NCBI GenBank assembly: GCA_013368315.1
Contig: JAACJM010000005.1
Span: 62,001 to 126,000, forward strand
Origin: Tetrapyrgos nigripes
Lineage: Eukaryota > Basidiomycota > Agaricomycetes > Agaricales > Campanellaceae
Direction: 5' to 3'
DNA: 64,000 bases
The notes under the pieces are model-generated. The model saw only the letters and a list, made by a program, of their open reading frames with translations, had not been told where the DNA came from and made no database searches. The position numbers and the translations under genes were made by a program. Shown here in pieces: positions 60,155 through 64,000 of the stretch (position 1 is its first letter; every line of letters begins with the position of its first letter).

Positions 60155-61789
60155 ATGAATATCAACACAATATGGAGGACAGACGCGCCCAGACGTCCGT
60201 ACAGCTCGCCACTTGCCTCATTTTTCACTACTGACAACCCCATTCACAGTCTCCAGGCGCTATCAGCATTCATACAGACCCAAAAGGCGCTGTTAACGAG
60301 GACCCAGAACGATATAGAGAGGTTGAAGGAGTTGCGGAGCAAAGCAGTAGCTCAGCCCAGTGAGATTCTCGGTGACTTGGAGGAAGAGGTGAGGAGTCGT
60401 CGCTCTCGTCGCCACGGACGTCTTACCAAATTTCTACCCCAGTTGGATAATAGCGCCTACCGGCTCAGCGAGCAGGGAGACTGTTACCCACAAGTCCCAA
60501 AAGACATTAGCTGGTCATTATACGCCAATCATGGTGCGTTACAGCCGTTGTAGACGCTCCATACACGCTCATTCTATTCTAGATCCCGCCCCATTTCACA
60601 ACCTCCACACGCAACACATACCACCCCAGCCGCCCTTTACACCCAAGTCTACCATATCAGATGTCCAACAATATGTGAAAAACGCTAAAGCCAGCATCTT
60701 GGAACCCGTGTTCGCCAAACTAGACCTCTCCTTCGACCCGCCGCCGCCCGAGCCCACAGAGGATCCCAAGTCTGAGCCTTCCGAAGCTCCCGACTCTACT
60801 GCGATCAAGAAACGAACCAAAGAAAGAATCAAAGAACAACGCAAACTGAAAAACATTTCATGTGTCACTATCTCCGGCAACGGTCCTTCTCGTGGCCGTG
60901 GAGGTCTGTTTATCCGGAAGGATAAGAATCAAGACCTCCTCAACGAGAATAATATGGCCGTCGACATTGAACCGCAACAGTCTCCATCACCACAAACGCC
61001 TATAACACCTTACTCCGTGACAAGTACCCTACCCCCGGCATCCCCATGTGTTACTCCTATCATTCCCATGGCATTATCCAAGACTTCACGAGTTCGCCGA
61101 CGAACGATCAAAGCTTCCGATCCGTACAAAAAAAGCTCAGCTGTTCCTTCACACCAATCAACACCAACTCTCGTGTCTACGCGTACGCGTCGACAGTCTA
61201 GGTCTTCTCAGGTAGACAATGAGGATATGCAAATGGACACGCGTATGGACGTAGATCCTCCAGTCATCATTCAGTCACATTCACCCGTCGGTTCCGTCGG
61301 AGATGCGCACCCTCATGACGCCGATGACTCTATGTCGATCGCGTTTTCCGAAGCTTCAACGTATGCGTCTGCGTCATCGGCATCGGCGTCAGCATCGACT
61401 AGACGGTCGCCAACGCCGACCGTAGAACTACCGAAACCGAAACCCAGGGGTCCGGTGATTATTATACCTTCGAAGAATGATAGACTGGCGTTAGCAGCTA
61501 ATGGAGCTGTTCCTGGGAGACTCAAGCCAGAGACGTACAAACAGGCTTGGACATCGGAGGAACAGCATTTGTTGGAAAAGTTGTTGGAGGAGATCCCTGA
61601 AGGGGAGAAGAACCGGTGTGTAGTTTTCCTTCTCGCTTCCTTTCTTTCTTTTCTTATCGTGAAACTTATATTTACCATCTTAGGTGGAAGAAAATCTCCC
61701 ATGCAATGAACGGCCGTCGAACCCCGCGACAGGTAGCCAGCCGCGTACAGAAATATTTCGAAAAGTTGAAGCGATTTGGGCTTGACTGA
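60155..61789 (+). CDS. SANT/Myb-domain protein resembling ZZZ3 C-terminal region (487 aa)
   Basis: Four exons: 60155-60388, 60443-60533, 60583-61615, 61684-61789; introns of 49-68 bp (the first, GTGAGG...CCCAG, is in frame both ways and could be retained). The N-terminal ~80 residues hold a helical LQALSAFIQTQKALL segment and a coil up to LEEE. Residues about 150-430 are low-complexity, Pro/Ser/Thr-rich with SASSASASAS. The C-terminus (about 428-487) is one SANT/Myb repeat: AWTSEEQHLLEKLLEE, RWKKISHAMNGRRTPRQVA, SRVQKYFEKL, with the three spaced aromatic/Trp positions. It closely follows ZZZ3-type domains (QVASRVQKYF). Such proteins act in chromatin complexes in animals; the fungal role is unknown. 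It shares a promoter with TOF1. Confidence 0.82.
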
Positions 61790-63540
61790 TATCGTACCGC
61801 TATGCGATTAACCATACATGCATATATGCACATTCAAGCTCTCCTTTCCCTTATCCCGCCTGCCGTTACAAATATCTTCTTGTCCTCCTCGTCACCTTCC
61901 CAGGCAACTATGGGTGCCAATGTGTGGCGTAGCGTTAATGTGCGCGGGCATCTTGGACCCTTAAGCAATGTGTACGCTTTTAGGTCTTAGGTCCTCAGGT
62001 CCTCAAGTCCAGGACCTGTTATCCTGTTTTGGTGTATCATTGCATTTGGGATGGTGATGAAGGGTGACTGCCAACTGGCGCGGGTTGACGTTGGCCCATG
62101 ACGATGGTGGGCACTGGGCAAGTCAACGTCGCCGAGACCCCCTTGGGCTTTTGAGTCTGAACCAGTATCTCGGCTTCAGATTAATGCCAGTTCAACTGTG
62201 CATGTTTGGCATGGATATATTGGCATGGCACGCTTTACGAGTTCAGACAGCAGGCACAACAGACTACAAGACATCCAGTATCCCACACCAATGATCCATT
62301 CCCTTGGATTATATGGATAATTCGGTATCTGAAAGGCTGTAGAGGGTAGTGCTGCTATGCAGTACCGTTTGGGATTGGGAGTTCTCGGGGGATAATGGTA
62401 TTGCCAGGGCACTGCAGACCAGATAGATTGATGCGATGCAGAATGCCATTGCATTGCGCATTATGCCGCCATTATGCATCAGCCTAGCGTTGCTCTTGGG
62501 CTTCTAGCTTCGGGTTGCAGCCTCCAACGTTCATTAGATCCAGAGCCACCTATATATGCTTATTCCCCTTCAATGTCCTTTTCGTTGTCAGCGGAGAGAT
62601 CTTACATTGTCTTTTTTCCTCAACGATATGTTACACCTCTTTGTTATCGCCATTCTCGGTCCCTTTGTCTTTGGAGCTAGAAGCCATGCAAATTGTTGCA
62701 GCTCACGGATCGGCTCCGAGTCCGACATCTGCGTTGACATTCCAATATTGCCATTACCCTCGACTACACATCTCTTTCTCAACGCATTAACATTATTTTT
62801 GCTCCGAACTTTTGTCTAACCTAACCTACGTTCCTATGTACTGTCTTTTGATCTTCCTCCACACACACGCACACAAGTACACGAAGAAGTATAATCAGTT
62901 TTTCACATTGAATTGTATTTGTAGCCCTAGTTCCCTCCCTACATACGTCCTTGTCCTTGACTTGATAGCAGTACATACTTGCATTGATTCCTTATCTTCG
63001 AATTTGGCCTCTTCATACATACTTATCTCTCTCCTCCATACTCATTACCTATTCGCCTTTCCGAGTAATCCAGCATTTCTTTCGAGGCTTTCCCCTCTCC
63101 TCCTTCCTAGGCTCCCTCGAGCGGCAGAGTCATATGCAATATGCGTAAATAACAACGAACCTGAGCAACGTGACTAGTACTCATGGTGTCCATGTGCATT
63201 CCAGGATCAGCTGCAGGCTGGACAGGAGAAGAGTCACCGGCAGGACGTTCCTTTTCTCAGAGTAACTGTACAGAGTTACTGAGTACACGTCGTCGTGCTG
63301 TGTCCACGGTATTATTGCCAGCTCATCGTGTCACTGAACGTTGTATCACGTTTCTCCTCCTCCTTAACCACGTCGCCTGCACCCTATCCGCCCTTCATCT
63401 ACCCTTGTCAGTTAAAGTACTTATTCTTCACTTTCTTTACCTTGGACTTGAACGTCGTTGTACTCATAAATCATTTGGATTTTGAAAGGTAGCTAGCTAG
63501 CTCCATATAGCTCACCAACACCAACACCAACATCAACATC
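61790..63540. other. no supported gene; upstream region of PBDC1
   Basis: From about 62,500 to 63,480 the plus strand is pyrimidine-rich (TTCCTCCACACACACG-type stretches), as expected for an upstream leader. No domain or splice-consistent frame seen. Confidence 0.4.
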
Positions 63541-63972
63541 ATGACCAGTAAATTTGATCCTCAAAACGCTCAGAATCTCATCGAGGTACGTGGGGTCTTC
63601 ATCTCTCTACCTTTACCTTTACTAGCTCGGTTCATTCATTACTTCCATTCCTTTGGTCGTTAGATTGAGAAACAGTGAGTAGAACAACTTTGGCCGATTC
63701 GCCAGTCGCCAATCGTACGCTAACTACATCGACTTCCTCTTCTTCTCGTCTTCGTCTTCGCCAATTCCCTCACACCACCTAACCTAGATTCGCTGTTAAA
63801 GCAGTCGAACATGCTCAGGTGAGCGTTATAGTGACACTGATATAGCAGTAAAAGCGGGTTTTTGACTGAAAGGGCTTTACTTTGCTTTGCTTTTGGTGGG
63901 CGGGATTTTTGGATATCAGACGTATTGGAACCTCCTGGAGAAGGTTCCTCCTAAAGAGCTCAGGTTGACCAA
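63541..63972 (+). CDS. PBDC1 / YPL225W-like protein, 5' part (continues past the window)
   Basis: Four exons before the edge: 63541-63585, 63664-63674 (11 bp), 63788-63818 and 63920-63972; the last ends at a GTGTGT donor and the gene goes on beyond 64,000. The joined frame reads FDPQNAQNLIEIEKQFAVKA, then VEHAQTYWNLLEKVPPKELR and LTK, the hallmark start of the PBDC1 family (human PBDC1, yeast YPL225W/Chp1), where a similar EHAExYxNLL core occurs. The yeast protein is a dedicated chaperone for translation elongation factor eEF1A. Product length cannot be judged here because it is partial. Confidence 0.85.
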
Positions 63973-64000
63973 GTGTGTAAATTCTCGATATCGAGTTGAG

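Overview
The window looks like nuclear DNA of an agaricomycete (mushroom-forming basidiomycete). The genes are broken by many introns of about 50-65 bp with GTRNGT donors, there are paralogous F-box/leucine-rich genes of the type expanded in Agaricomycetes, and the single-copy genes (TOF1, NOP53, GPI11, PHO13-like, PBDC1, GH128) are typically fungal. Exon limits below were read by hand from splice signals, frame and family resemblance; no alignment was run.

Bases 1-19,000 are an accessory region built by duplication and decay. It holds three complete F-box genes (1634-1891/137-1576, 2734-4430, 11700-13215), one F-box gene with an in-frame TAG (4695-6534), one split by a 1.78-kb DNA transposon with 34-bp terminal inverted repeats (gene 7526-10839, element 8452-10226), and several F-box fragments. 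A kelch-type gene (13692-15337) and its upstream/downstream context were duplicated to about 16,230-18,420, where the copy is deleted and frameshifted. A piece of an SGNH-hydrolase exon has been copied to 11211-11662.

Bases 19,700-27,000 are ordinary core genome: an SGNH/GDSL-like type II membrane protein (19737-21855, minus), a secreted GH128 beta-glucanase (22875-24245, plus) and the ribosome-biogenesis factor NOP53 (24810-26700, minus). Bases 27,600-30,500 carry a tandem pair of tiny two-exon paralogs (68 and 64 aa), a decayed third copy and one 111-aa hypothetical gene. Bases 30,500-34,400 show nothing recognisable.

Bases 34,469-41,800 hold a HAD phosphatase (PHO13-like), the GPI-anchor gene GPI11/PIG-F facing it, a 227-bp MITE with TA target duplication, and a transaldolase-like gene that seems to lack the Schiff-base lysine. 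A bZIP gene lies at 45653-46713, followed by about 8.5 kb with no gene I can support. At the right end TOF1/Timeless (55311-59865, 11 exons) shares a 289-bp divergent promoter with a ZZZ3-like SANT protein (60155-61789), and the first four exons of PBDC1/YPL225W run off the edge.
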